Positions 22,231 to 33,074 of a stretch of 64,000 nt of DNA are shown here, piece by piece. The notes under the pieces were generated by a model. It was not told where the DNA came from. It did no database searches and was given only the letters and a program-made list of their open reading frames with translations. Source of the DNA: Aquarana catesbeiana (Eukaryota > Chordata > Amphibia > Anura > Ranidae); assembly GCF_042186555.1 (NCBI RefSeq), contig NC_133324.1, positions 135,211,577 to 135,275,576 on the forward strand, in the 5' to 3' direction. The translations under genes and the position numbers were made by a program. Numbering within the stretch: the stretch's first letter is position 1; every line of letters starts with the position of its first letter.

Positions 22231-22459
22231 AATCTATCTCTTCGTGTATGTCCAAAGTGATTGCATCTGAAGGGCAGGAACACATAATACTATTTGCAAC
22301 TGTGTTAGCCCTTGGCTATGTGCATCAAATCTCCAACTACAGGCCAAAGATCAAAGTCCATTTGCATCCACATAAACAAAGCCACGGTTTTCCAAGCATG
22401 TACCTGTGCAGTGTAAACCCTACAATTTTAAATGTCCAAGTCCCTGGACATGATTAGTG
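22231..22459. other. No gene recognised
   Basis: Ordinary sequence that once joined 15803 before L1 copy 2 inserted. Confidence 0.5.
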
Positions 22460-22715
22460 CTAATAAACATTAACATCAGTCCCTGGCTGCAATGAGCTTC
22501 CAATCTAAAGTCCAAAACTAACTTTCTTACATTAGAGACTATTTCGACATGAGACAAATGAGGTGCCAGCATGTCTTTGGGTTGTAGTGAGAAATCCACA
22601 CAGGGAGAACATATAAACTTCAACAGAAGCAATAGCATGTTGGGGAATTGAACCAGCAACCCTAGCGCTGCGAGACAGAATTGCTACCCACTTGGCCAGC
22701 AGGCAGCCTCACACA
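22460..22715 (-). mobile_element. tRNA-derived SINE, reverse orientation, diverged
   Basis: Read as given it shows the tail-to-head order of a widespread vertebrate SINE: CAGTCCCTGGCTGCAATGAG, CAGCATGTCTTTGGGTTG, ACACAGGGAGAACATATAAA, then GAATTGAACCAGCAACCC (B-box complement) and the tRNA-like head near 22690. It is old and has no clear target duplication. Confidence 0.65.
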
Positions 22716-22805
22716 TGTGCTCTGCATCTCTGTGGTGTGAACCAGCCCTAAGTCCATAGCCATGCTCAGTGTCACATGCTCAGTGTCACAAACAATATAC
22801 AATAT

Positions 22806-23701
22806 ATTGGCCTAAGTATTTAAACGCACATGAACTGTAATGGCATCCCAGTCTTAGTCCGTAGGGTTCAAAATTAATTTGGCCCACCCTTTGCATCTAT
22901 AACAGCTTAAACCTTCTGGGAAAGCTGTCCACAAGGTTTAGGAGTGTGTCTATGGGAATGTTTGACCATTATTTCTAATCCATTTGTGAGGTCAGACACT
23001 GATGTTGGACAAGAAGGCCTGGCTTACAGTCTCCGCTCTAATTCATCCCCAAGGTGTTCTGTTGTGTTGAGGTCAGGACTCTGTAAAGGCCAGTCAAGTT
23101 CCTCCACCCCAAACTCACTCATCCATGTCTTTATGGACCTTGCTTTGTGCACTGGTCCAAATCATTTGGTGGAAGGGGGATTATGATGTGGAGTTGTTTT
23201 TCAGGGGTTGGGCTTGGCCGCTTAGTTCCAGTGATGGGAACTCTTAAGGCATCAGCATACCAAGACTTTTTGGACAATGTCATGCTCCCAACTTTGCGGG
23301 AACAGTTTGGGGATAGCCCTTTTCTGTTCCAACATGACTGCACAAAGAAGGGTCCATAAAGACATGGATGAGCGAGTTTGGGGTCGAGGAACTTGACTGG
23401 CTGCACAGAGTCCTGACCTCAACCCGATAGAACACCTTTTGGCTGAATTAGAGCAGAGACTGCGAGCCAGGCCTTCTCATCCAACATCAGTGCCTGGCCT
23501 CACAAATGTACTTCTGGAAGAATGGTCAAACATTCCCATAGACACACTAAACCTTGTGGACGGCCTTCCTAGCCTTCCCAGAAGCTGTTCTAGCTGCAAA
23601 GGGTGGGCCAAATCAATTTTTAACCCTACGGACTAAGACTGGGCTGGCCATTAAAGTTCATGTGTGTGTAAAGGCTGGCGCCCAAATATTTTTGACTAGA
23701 T
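22806..23701 (+). mobile_element. Tc1-type element with decayed transposase
   Basis: The inverted ends correspond to AGTCAAAAATATTTGGGC (right, minus strand) and a mutated left copy; both continue with CAGTCTTAGTCCGTAGGG. Transposase traces on the plus strand: GPNHLVEGGL (23152), ASAYQDFLDNVMLPTLREQF (23250), FLFQHDC (second Asp region) and a C terminus LEQRLRARPSHPTSV (23445). The frames are broken several times. The fragment at 10311-10838 is the same family. Confidence 0.8.
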
Positions 23702-23767
23702 AGTGTATCTGGCAAGATTTACAATGGTGGTGGAACCCTCCTACACATAAATACTACATTTAGACAT

Positions 23768-23982
23768 AGGGGGTTATTTACGAAAGGCAAATCCACTTTG
23801 CACTACAAGTGCAAAGTGCAGTCTCTGTAAATCTGAGGGGTAGATATGAAATGAGGGGAACCTCTGCTGATTTTATCATCCAATCATGTGCAAGCTAAAA
23901 TGCTGTTTTTTTATTTTCCTTGCATGTTCCCCTCAGATCTACAGCAACTGCACAGTGGATTTGCCTTTAGTAAATAACCCCC
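23768..23982. mobile_element. MITE with long terminal inverted repeats
   Basis: GGGGGTTATTTACGAAAGGC at left pairs with GCCTTTAGTAAATAACCCCC at right, continuing through AAATCCACT. Internal palindrome: TTTGCACTACAAGTGCAAA. The target duplication is not clear, so the superfamily is open. Confidence 0.8.
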
Positions 23983-23989
23983 ACAGTTT

Positions 23990-24110
23990 TAAGACCTGGA
24001 AGATGAGACAACTTCTCTACATGAAGAAGCATGTTTAGGAATCAAACCAAGACACTCAGGGATGCTAAGCAGAAGTTCTAACCTCTAAGCCATGGAGCTG
24101 ACACATGTGA
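23990..24110 (-). repeat. Possible SINE head relic
   Basis: GAATCAAACCAAGACACTCA followed by TTCTAACCTCTAAGCCATGG resembles the reverse of a tRNA-like promoter (B box then A box). This is weak. Confidence 0.3.
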
Positions 24111-24684
24111 AACCCTCCTACACACACATACACATAAATACTGCATTTCTTTTGACATACAGGTGATGGAGTTACATTACTCAGGAGTTATTCTTCTTGA
24201 TTTATTTTGTTATATTTGGTGTTTTTTGTGGGTGAGTGTAGAATAGTGATATTACCCTTAAATTTTAGGGAATTACATTTTGATTTCTGATGTTGGTACA
24301 CATATCACATTTTCTGGGCTCAAATTATGATTATTTGGAAATAATAAAAAGCACAAACAATTGTGACTCATTTTAAATCTGCATCAGCAATGGTATTATT
24401 TGTGCTTTGTAAAGACACCTGTGTGAGGTTGGGTAAAGATTGTTGTGAGATGGAGAGTAACAAGTGGAAGTGACAGAGAAAAATATATTTTAACAAAACA
24501 TCAAAACATTCCACATTCTAGCATTCTTAAAAACAAAATATTTTAATTAGAAGCAACAATGTTGCAAAGGAAAATTTATTTCAGAGAAAGATACATTTCA
24601 TCTCAACATTAAAAGGGTTTATTTGTGAAAGTTAAAATTGTACCATTAGAATCAATGGCTAAAACTTGCATTGCACGAGAGACA
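24111..24684. other. No gene or recognised repeat
   Basis: A/T-rich sequence with stops in all frames. Confidence 0.5.
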
Positions 24685-24692
24685 CTCTAGAT

Positions 24693-25598
24693 CAGTAGTT
24701 CTCAACCTGGGGGTCGAATGACGATTTGCCAGGGGTCACCAAATCCTGGGCTGTTCCTGAAGCCACACCACTCTCCCAGCCTTTTCGCGGCCACCCAGTA
24801 GGCTGGCCATGGACCCTGTGGAAGCCCAGCTAGGCTGTTCCCCAAGCCCGTGGCCTCCCACTCAGCCTCTTTCCCAGCCGCTTATTCAGTTCATATCATG
24901 GCTGGGGGGCAGAGACTAGAGATCAGCTGACTGGTGGGGAATGTGAAGTGGGAGGGGCTGGAGGAGACCCCATCTTCTGATTTCGGCATAGGTTTCACTG
25001 CTGCGAGACACCACAGAGCTGGAGACACAGTGAGTAACACTACCTGTGATTAGACTTGCCATTAAAAGTCCCCACTACAGTTCTCAGATCAGCAGATGAC
25101 CTTAATCAAGAGCACCTAAGTTGGCTGATCAGAACTCCCCCCAGTACAGCCACTCATCCCAACTTCCTGCCAGCACTGCCATTCATCCCATTCCCCCCAC
25201 CCCCAAGGCATAAGAGAAGGAATAAAAATAGAGAATACGTGGAAGGGAGAGGAAAAGAGGGGGAGGAACAAAGAAAAATGGAGAGAAAGAATAAGAAAAA
25301 GATGGCTAGATAGAGAGATGGGGAAAAAAACAAGAAATTAGGATAGAGGGAGATAAAAGGAAAAAAAAAGGAGAACAAAGAGAAAGTGGTACATCCTAAA
25401 ATGTACCATAAGGGGTTTTAATACTGTACGAGTGGAAGGGACTCAGGGAGCGCTAAATGTCCGTGGATTAGGAGCGCAAATTAGTTGTCTTGCCTTGGGT
25501 GCTGACAACGCTACGAAAATAATTTCACTGTTAGGGGTCCCCACAACTTGGGAAATTTTATCAAGGGGTCATGGCACTAGAAAGGTTGAGAACCACTG
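24693..25598. mobile_element. hAT (Charlie-like) non-autonomous element
   Basis: The ends CAGTAGTTCTCAACCTGGGG and AGGTTGAGAACCACTG are inverted repeats of the classic CAGTGGTTCTCAACC type. The near-perfect 8-bp duplication is CTCTAGAT (24685-24692) / TTCTAGAT (25599-25606). The interior has GC-rich then purine-rich sequence and no transposase. Confidence 0.9.
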
Positions 25599-25606
25599 TT
25601 CTAGAT

Positions 25607-26094
25607 CCTCCTTTTGTTGGTTCTCACACTTCCACCCATGCTTCACCCCCCTCTCCCATCTTATCCACATCCATACCTCATGTCCCCGGCTCTTCTCTGC
25701 CCTTTGATCCTTCTTTTTTAATGCACAGTCCTCCTCGAACCAACCGGAGAAAAAGAAAACTTACCGGAGAGGTTGCAGAGGACAACGGGGAAATATACTC
25801 AGAGACAAACACAATAAAACTCTAACTATGAAGATTTTCAATTTATCTTCTCTCAAACTCTCCACTGCTGACATCAGTCTACTTAATAGGGGACTTAACT
25901 TTACCCCAATAAATAAATAAGGATCTAAATAGATACATCCGTAACCTCACCTTAAAAAGGTTTTTTATGCTAAACAACGCAAACCACTGTTAATGACATA
26001 GTTCCATCCCCTCCCATCTTATTTTCCAATCATTTTGAATACGATGGTGATCTAATAGACGCCCTAGAATCCCTAACTGAGGAAGAAGATGCCT
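25607..26094 (+). pseudogene. Upstream partial copy of the Penelope ORF start
   Basis: It encodes a basic N-terminal piece (SPPRTNRRKRKLTGE, about 25730) and then, after a frame change, ISLLNRGLNFTP and DLNRYIRNLTLKRFF, which match the main copy at 26800-26934. Its last 100 bp agree nearly base for base with 26960-27059, up to CTGAGGAAGAAGATGC, where the two copies diverge. Confidence 0.8.
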
Positions 26095-26118
26095 TATTAG
26101 GACGAAACGTCGGGACGG
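26069..26118 (+). ncRNA. Hammerhead-like motif at the Penelope copy junction
   Basis: CTGAGGA (26077-26083), a weak CCT/AGG stem, GAAAC (26104-26108), then GTC and GGGA. TCCC upstream can pair with GGGA, with three extra bases next to the core. Hammerhead ribozymes are known from Penelope-like elements. The core boxes are present but stems I and II are poor, so this copy is probably inactive or a recombined remnant. Confidence 0.45.
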
Positions 26119-26794
26119 GCTCTGCTGATGCCATTGCTTGCTTTGTCTTCTCAAATGTGAGTGACCATTTTATCATTTTTCAATAAATGCTTTATATTTT
26201 ATGGTATCACACTATGTAGTCCTTTTTTTTCTCCTTTTGCCATATGTCATATTGAGAGGAATCGCTCACGAATTCCGGTCACTATTCCTATGGTAGACAC
26301 CTACTGATGTCAAAATTGTCACGGATCCCTATCTGATTTGGTCTATCTTGGAAGTCGTGGTTGCTGTACCTCCTTGTGTGTGTTACACCAAAAGCTTGGT
26401 TGACTCATCAGGCATACGCCTAGTTGGGTTCAACCTGTCTGATAAGCCCCTTTCCTTACGGTGGTGGATTATCTACTGACATCCAGTTCACACAGATTCA
26501 CAGTCACTATATTTGATGTCATATATGGACTTTATGCACTTTATATGCACTGACACTGTTGGTTTATGCTATTTTATCATTTTTGTTGTGTTATTTTATT
26601 GTTGTGTATTTTTGTTTTGAATATTCATTACCATATTCACTTTATATTGGGGTAATTTTATTGCTTATTTTACCTTTATTAGCGCTGCACTATATCACTA
26701 TATTTGTTCACTTATTCACAGATTATCTGATGTGCTGGCAGCTACCACTACTTGTATAAGACAGCACGTTTTTTTTTCACAATTTTTTCCACAC

Positions 26795-29124
26795 ACTGTT
26801 CTCTCGAACTCTCCACTGCTAACATCAGTCTAGTTAATAGGGGACTTAACCCAATAAATAAGCCCAATCCCTTCCTTTTGTTTAAGGATCTAAATAGATA
26901 CATTCGTAACTTCACCTTAAAAAGTTTTTTTTAAGCTAAACAAAGCAAACCCACTGTTGATGACATAGTTCCATCCCCTCCCATCTTATTTTCCAATCAT
27001 TTTGAATACGATGGTCATCTAATAGACGCCCTAGAATCCCTAACTGAGGAAGAAGATGCACTAAGCCTCTTTACTCAGCATTTGGCTACTTCACCACCTA
27101 TAGTACACTGATTATTCAAACCTAAGTCAGTCTTTTACCCTGCCCAGTCCAAAGGGCCCTATTTGGAAAGCTTTTATAGAGTTGTGTATGCAGACTTTCT
27201 CAAGCTCTGTCAGTCATCTTCTTCAATACCACCCCACAAACACAACCTTTCAGTTGTTGAAAGTCAAGCTCTAGAGTCCCTAATCCAAACCACAGTTATT
27301 ATCAAATCCCCTGACAAAGGAGGAGGTATAGTCGTACAAGACAAAGCTGACTATATCAAAGAGGCCCATAGACTCTTTTCGGATAAAACCACCTACAATA
27401 GGCTTAAAAAAGACCCCCACCAGCGAATTTGCTACTGAGGCTAACTGTCTAATTCAGTCAGCTCTTGATAAGGGAGTGATCAACAAAATGGAAGCCTCTT
27501 TCTTTTGAAAAAACTTCTATCAGGTTCCCTACTTCTACCATTCGCCGAAAAAACACAAAAATTTAACATCTCCTCCAGGCAGACCCATTGTGGCTGCCAT
27601 GGACAGTGTTACCACTGGATTTAGTCAGTACATCGATCAATATTTACAGCCAATAGTACAGCAGTTACCGTCCTACATTAGAGATGGTTCACATCTTTTA
27701 GAACTTTTAGCGCCTTACAGATGGGAACCCACTTATACGTGGCTCTCCCTAGACATCACCTTGCTTTATACCTCTATCCCCCACCAATTTGGTCTATTAG
27801 CTTTAGAATTCTTCCTTGCCCAGGACCCCCTTATTAACCCCAGACAAGTTGCCTTCATCCTCGAGGCTACAAACTTCTGTTTGACTCATAACTACTTTGA
27901 TTTTGATGGCGAGTTCTTCCTACAGATTCAAGGGACTGCAATGGGAGCTAATTTCTCTCCTTCTTATGCTAATTTGGCTATGGGTTACTGGGAAAAAAAC
28001 TTCATTTAGCATAATAATCCCCACTCATCGAATATCATCCTTTTTGGGTGCTATATCGATGATCTAATAATGATCTGGGATGGTACTCCCAACCTTATCG
28101 TCTCTTTTGTGGACTATTGCAATCGCAACCCTTACGGACTAGCATTCACCCACGTTTCTGATCGCACCAGCCTGGCCTTCCTTGATTTGGAATTAGGCCA
28201 TACAGGTGAAAACATAATAGCCAAAAATTACACCAAACCTACAGCTGGTAACTCTTTCTTACATTTCAGTAGCTGCCAATACCCAAAATGGACAAACATA
28301 CCTAAAGGACAGTTTTGTCGCTTGAGAAACAACTGTACATTGGATAGTGACTATGCAGCATCCAGTATTCCACTCAAACAGAAGTTTGCTGACAAAGAAT
28401 ATCCAAAGGAACTGGTGGATGAAGCATGTGCTTTGTATGCCAAAGAAAAACCCACCAAAAAGTAAAAGAAAAAATAGATCACTTCACCAGATTCAATACT
28501 ACTTTCCACTTCCAATATAAAAAAATGGAGAACATATTGAGCAAACATTGGGGTATCTTGTTACAAGATCCCCTCCTTAAAACCACCCTTACATCAGTAC
28601 CCAGGGTCACATACCGCAAAGCTCCAAATCTTAAAAATAAAATTGCCCCTAGAAAACTCAAAACTACTCATACCAGTACCAATTCTACCGTTCTCATAAC
28701 CCTAGCTGGTATGTACCAATGCAAAAAAGCCCATTGTAAAACCTGCTCCTTTATCGAACACGGCCAAAAATCATTCCTTTCCAAAGGCAAAACCTACATG
28801 TTAGATCAATTTTATAATTGCTCCTCTGATTTTGTTGTATATGGCCTCACATGCCCCTGTGGTTTAATTTATGTTGGTCCAAAGATCTGCCCACTCAGGC
28901 AGCGTTTTGGCCAACACTGTAGGTTGATCGAGGGAGGCAAGGACATGCACAGCGTCCCACGGCATTTTGCTGAGCATCATAACAAATCCACCACCGGCCT
29001 AAAAGTCTGGGTAATTGAGCAAATCTCCAAATCACTCACTGCAGCAGAACGTTTTAAAAAACTGTGTGCGAGGGAGACATTCTGGATCTACACTCTCGCC
29101 TTGTGGTTTAAACGAGGGTATTGA
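26795..29124 (+). pseudogene. Penelope-like reverse transcriptase with GIY-YIG endonuclease
   Basis: Parts in order: the N-terminal LSTANISLVNRGLN and DLNRYIRN (26810-26934); ESFYRVVYADFLKLCQ with the Penelope signature VIIKSPDKGGGIVV (27290-27340); RPIVAAMDS (27580), then the RT core with LSLDITLLYTSIPH (27750), IQGTAMGANFSPSYANLAMG (27930) and YIDD (28050); a thumb-like region with LAFLDLEL; a Cys pair region (CKKAHCKTC); and the GIY-YIG nuclease with VVYGLTCPCGLIYVG (28835) and RQRFGQH. Frames change near 27440, 28009 and 28465, with a stop at 28007. The protein would copy the element into DNA nicked by the GIY-YIG domain. All domains are recognisable, so decay is moderate. Confidence 0.93.
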
Positions 29125-30147
29125 GATTGCCACCGTATTATAACCATTCACTGTGTTCTAGTTACCATAATTATTCTTGATGTCAGTATTGAGTTAATAT
29201 ATTTACATATTTTCTGTCATTCTTACTACAGGTATTTTTTCCATATACTGTCTCTCTTTTATTATATGGGGGTGGCGGGGTTGTTTTTTTCCAGTAAGTA
29301 TTACGTTGCCCTACCCCATCCTTCCCTCTCCCCCCTTTATCCTTATTTTTCCTTTACCGAATTCATCAATTTTTTATTGTTATGTTGTTATTGTAATGTT
29401 ATTTAGTTTTTAAATCCTTTTCCTGTTTTCCAGCAATTTGCTTTTTAACTGATTACTTTTCTTCTCATATTTTGCCCTATTAATGCGCTGCTTGTCCTCT
29501 AGCTTTTTTGAGCTTTTTAAAAATGTGTGTATTGATTTTGGCACCTCCCCCTATAAGACTATAAAGATGTCCCGTGCCCATACATCTAATGATTGAAAAA
29601 GGAGTCCTGCGGCGCACATTTGTGACATCACAGCCCGGCGCCACGCTCTGCTGTGCTTCTCAAGCCTCGTTCTGGCTCCCCTCAAATGGCCATGTTATCT
29701 CTACACCATGGATGCCGCACAGGCTTAACAGATACCGCAGCATAGCCTGTAACAGGCTTTGGCATCCTACTCCCCTCACTCCCGGAACCCACACCTGGCC
29801 GGACGACTTTACCAATGATTTCATCTTAACTTGGTGTGCCACTTTGACGTGGCAAAGGAGAAACCGCTGTGCCCCACCACCTCACCCTATCCTTACCGGA
29901 TTTGATGTGCTGCCAGCTATATATGGACTTGCTGAGACTTGCAGTCCCCCTCCTCTCTTCCAGTCCAGAGACGTGCTTGAACGCAACTTTGCAGTCTTTC
30001 ATGTCAGTGGATATTGCTTTTTTAATAAATGTTATATTGATACATATTCAGAGGCGCCCCTTTCCTTGTTTTTTTAAAACTTGCATTGGACTACAATAGC
30101 GTTGATTTTCACTTCCATAAAATGCTCTTTAACACAGAGCTCATTTT
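29125..30147. other. 3' region of the Penelope-like element
   Basis: No conserved protein is seen. A 167-codon open frame at 29574-30077 lacks any family feature. The part 29590-30075 is GC-richer and ends with AATAAATGTTATATTG, like the tails of the short elements at 8340 and 26180. Confidence 0.5.
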
Positions 30148-31024
30148 CGTATTTACTATAGCGCCTTGTAAAAAAGACACTGGAGCTAAAATGAGAGCTA
30201 TTTGCAGGTCTGAGCATGCTCAGTTGTGTTGGCACCTAGTTGTACAAAAACGGGAATTTATCTCTTCTCAGACTTTTAAAGATATTTCAGTGCAGAAATC
30301 ACTTTTTCACACAGTTTAAAAGTGGATAATCTTTAAATAACATACCTCATATTTCAGTACTATTTAGACAATTATATCATGCTTTAAACAATATTTCCAT
30401 GTGCAATTCTCCAGGTTTTAGCAGAGTAATGCCCTGTACACATGGTCGGACTTTGTTCGGACATTCCGACAACAAAATCCTAGGATTTTTTCCGACGGAT
30501 GTTGGCTCAAACTTGTCTTGCATACACACGGTCACACAAAGTTGTCGGAAAATCCGATCGTTCTAAACGCGGTGACATAAAACACGTACGTCGGGACTAT
30601 AAACGGGGCAGTGGCCAATAGCTTTCATCTCTTTATTTATTCTGAGCATGCGTGGCACTTTGTCCGTCGGATTTGTGTACACCCGATCTGAATTTCCGAC
30701 AACGGATTTTGTTGTCGGAAAATTTTATATCCTGCTCTCAAACTTTGTGTGTCGGAAAATCCGATGAAAAATGTGTGATGGAGCCTACACACGGTCGGAA
30801 TTTTTGACAACAAGGTCCTATCACACATTTTCCGCCGGAAAATCCGACCGTGTGTACGGGGCATAAGGGTTTGGGCATTATTTGGTTTCAGGGAACTATA
30901 GTAAATTCGATTTTGGGAGTATTTTCTTACCAGTGCTATAGTGAATACCGTTTTAGCGCTAATTACTGCGATTATCGCTAATTCGCCGTAATAATCACCA
31001 CGGCGCTATAGTAAATGACCCCCA
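30148..31024. mobile_element. Older MITE, split by a Harbinger MITE
   Basis: TATTTACTATAGCGCC near 30153 is the near reverse complement of GGCGCTATAGTAAATG near 31006, which is followed by ACCCCC. The younger Harbinger MITE sits between the halves. Ends are degenerate. Confidence 0.45.
30430..30863. mobile_element. Harbinger MITE
   Basis: Ends: TGCCCTGTACACATGGTCGG and, on the minus strand, TGCCCCGTACACACGGTCGG. Target duplication TAA at 30427-30429 and 30864-30866. Subterminal TTGTCGGAAAATCCGA motifs occur several times in both directions. The termini match the right end of the large element at 6472, whose transposase family could have moved it. Confidence 0.92.
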
Positions 31025-31669
31025 CAGTGGGCAGGAGTAGCTGAAATTCCCAACATATTCTGGTACACACATAGCTTCCAGAATCAGAATAACCTCCTTA
31101 CAAACTTGCACAATACTGTATTCAGTAATCATTCCAAATATAATTTTTTTATGTTCCTGCAGGAAAACACAAAATGGAGTAAACCAAAATTCATGTTTTG
31201 TGCTAAGTGATATATAATGGCAACACGCCTAGTGGCTGATTCCTGTAAATCTGTCTCAGTACACATATGTGTCAAATCCATATCATACAACATATGCAGT
31301 ATTTTCACCACTGTTATTGGCCATTGCTTGGAGAACCCTAATTTCCTGGTGCATGGCAGCATACATGTGGTAGTAGCCCCGTCTACTTTCACCCACAGGA
31401 CAAGTGTATAGCTATAAAGAGTTAACACCCACAAAACAGCCCATTTCCCTTTTTCGTCTTCATGGAACTCACGGCCAGTGTGAAGTGAAGAAACCCTTAC
31501 CTGCCATCTTTGGTGGTTTTCCACGTAGGTTCAGCCTCTTCTGTAGCGCAGTCCCTGACCTGGTGACACTAAATGCTCTAATAAGGCAGGGGACACCTTC
31601 TGTGTATTTTTGGTATGAAAAATCAAGTGCTAACTAGCCCCACATACAGCAATGCAGCCATGTTCCTCA
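31025..31669. other. No gene recognised
   Basis: Short open frames on both strands (31129-31524 minus, 31404-31637 plus) show no family features. Confidence 0.45.
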
Positions 31670-32995
31670 GAAGAGCTGTCAGTGTCTGGAGCCTGCTTCC
31701 CAGAAGTGAGTGGATCCATGGAACTGTGACACGACATTTCCAAGACAAGTATGTTTTATAATTTTTGGGGAATTTAGCTGTGAATGGCCTCATAAGTTGT
31801 GAGTTGCATCTCCTCTCTGAGAGGTTGACTATCTGGCCCCTGAGGTCAAACTAAAAGCTAGGCAGTTTTGGCTCAGGTGCAGTGGTACTCTGGTAGGATG
31901 CTCCGGTGACTTTCAGTACTTCCTTTTTAATGAAGGTCTTCATTCTTAATTTTAAATCTTTTGCTGGACATGTGATGCATGCTTATCTTGGTGTAAGCCT
32001 TAGGACTTTTTCCCTAGAAGTTTCTTCACTGGACAAATCCTCTTCTGCAGCTGGGCCTAGGTCAGCATGTAGCTCTTAATATTGGTGCCCATGTGATTTT
32101 GTATCTTAAGTATTTCACTTGTAGCCTTCACTTGGGGTGGTGGACTGTTCAAGACTGGTGGCCTTGTCTGGCATGGAACCTTTCATGGGTTTAACATAAG
32201 ATAAGGTTGTTAGAACCCATTTATCCATCTTGCTTGGGGTAGTTTCTATCTGTCTCCTCAAACAGGACATCCTTATTAATTTCTTTGGTCTGCATGAAAG
32301 TTCACCCAAAGAAAGTTTCCGTCTCTTGGTTGAACATGGTTGGGATGGAAAGTTTATCTCTCAGCCTTTCCTGTTGTTTCTCAAGATGGACCCTGTACCG
32401 ATGCTCCGATTTCTAGCTCCATGTCAAGTCGACTCAGCAGACCATCAACCATCTCCATGGTCTAGGGTTCAGGTTCCATCTTGTCCAGACAAGATGCATG
32501 CTACTAAATCTGAGTGCATCCAGAGCGTTTGGCTGCAGACTCCTGTTTCTCAGATCGTCAAGGCTGCCACCTAGGCTTCTATCCTCACTTTCCTTGTGTT
32601 CTACCAGGGGCTTGAGGTGATTGTAGCCAGGATTAGTGCACTTGCTACAGCTGCATTTGGGTGCAGTCCCTTTTTCTGTCTGCACTGGCATTTTTGGGGT
32701 GGGCTTTCGGAGAATTCCCCCTTGAGGGGCGTGCACTCCGGAGGCCTGTCCTGGGGTTTTGGATGTTGGTGCGAATGGGGAAGGTAACTGTGGATGGGGA
32801 AGGTAATGCAGATGGTGCTCAATTGTTTTTCTACCAGGTGGACATTCACCCTTATCTGAAGTCAGCTTCTGGTATAAGAATTCTTGGGAAGGCTCTTCAA
32901 GCTGCAGGCAGTTCACAGCTTTGCTGTTGTCATGGCATCAACAGCCTGTGGATGTTTGTTTGCCTATCCCAAAGTAGGATTGCTTAAACCAACTT
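31670..32995 (+). pseudogene. Possible DIRS tyrosine-recombinase C-terminal relic
   Basis: QIVKAAT-ASILTFLVFYQ (32550-32608) resembles the C-terminal KAATWSS-HTF-FY block of DIRS recombinases. A second block, FYQVDIHPYLKSASGIRILG (about 32835), has the same place in the family; the two share TTCTACCAG at their starts (about 32600 and 32830). The sequence ends with CCTATCCCAAAGTAGG, similar to DIRS terminal sequence. The rest (31670-32500) is too decayed to name. Confidence 0.4.
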
Positions 32996-33074
32996 AGGTG
33001 AAATACTCCTTCAATACATCCAGATCAATAATAGTACACTTGCAAACAGTCATTTGCTAGCCATAGCATATTTA

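Larger units (their letters stand above)
25599..30075 (+). mobile_element. Penelope-like element with partial upstream copy
   Basis: A second copy of the ORF's 5' part lies at 25607-26094, then a hammerhead-like joint and a tail (26069-26220), an A/T-rich leader (to 26785), the main ORF (26795-29124) and a 3' region ending near AATAAATGTTATATTG (30023). Partial direct copies upstream are usual for Penelope elements (pseudo-LTRs). The RT plus GIY-YIG order confirms the class. The outer limits are approximate. Confidence 0.85.

Noticed and set aside
29574..30077. 167-codon plus-strand ORF
   Set aside because: No family motif; it lies in the 3' region of the Penelope-like element and overlaps the tail sequence.
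32434..32916. 160-codon minus-strand ORF
   Set aside because: It is opposite to the DIRS-like blocks and shows no family feature.
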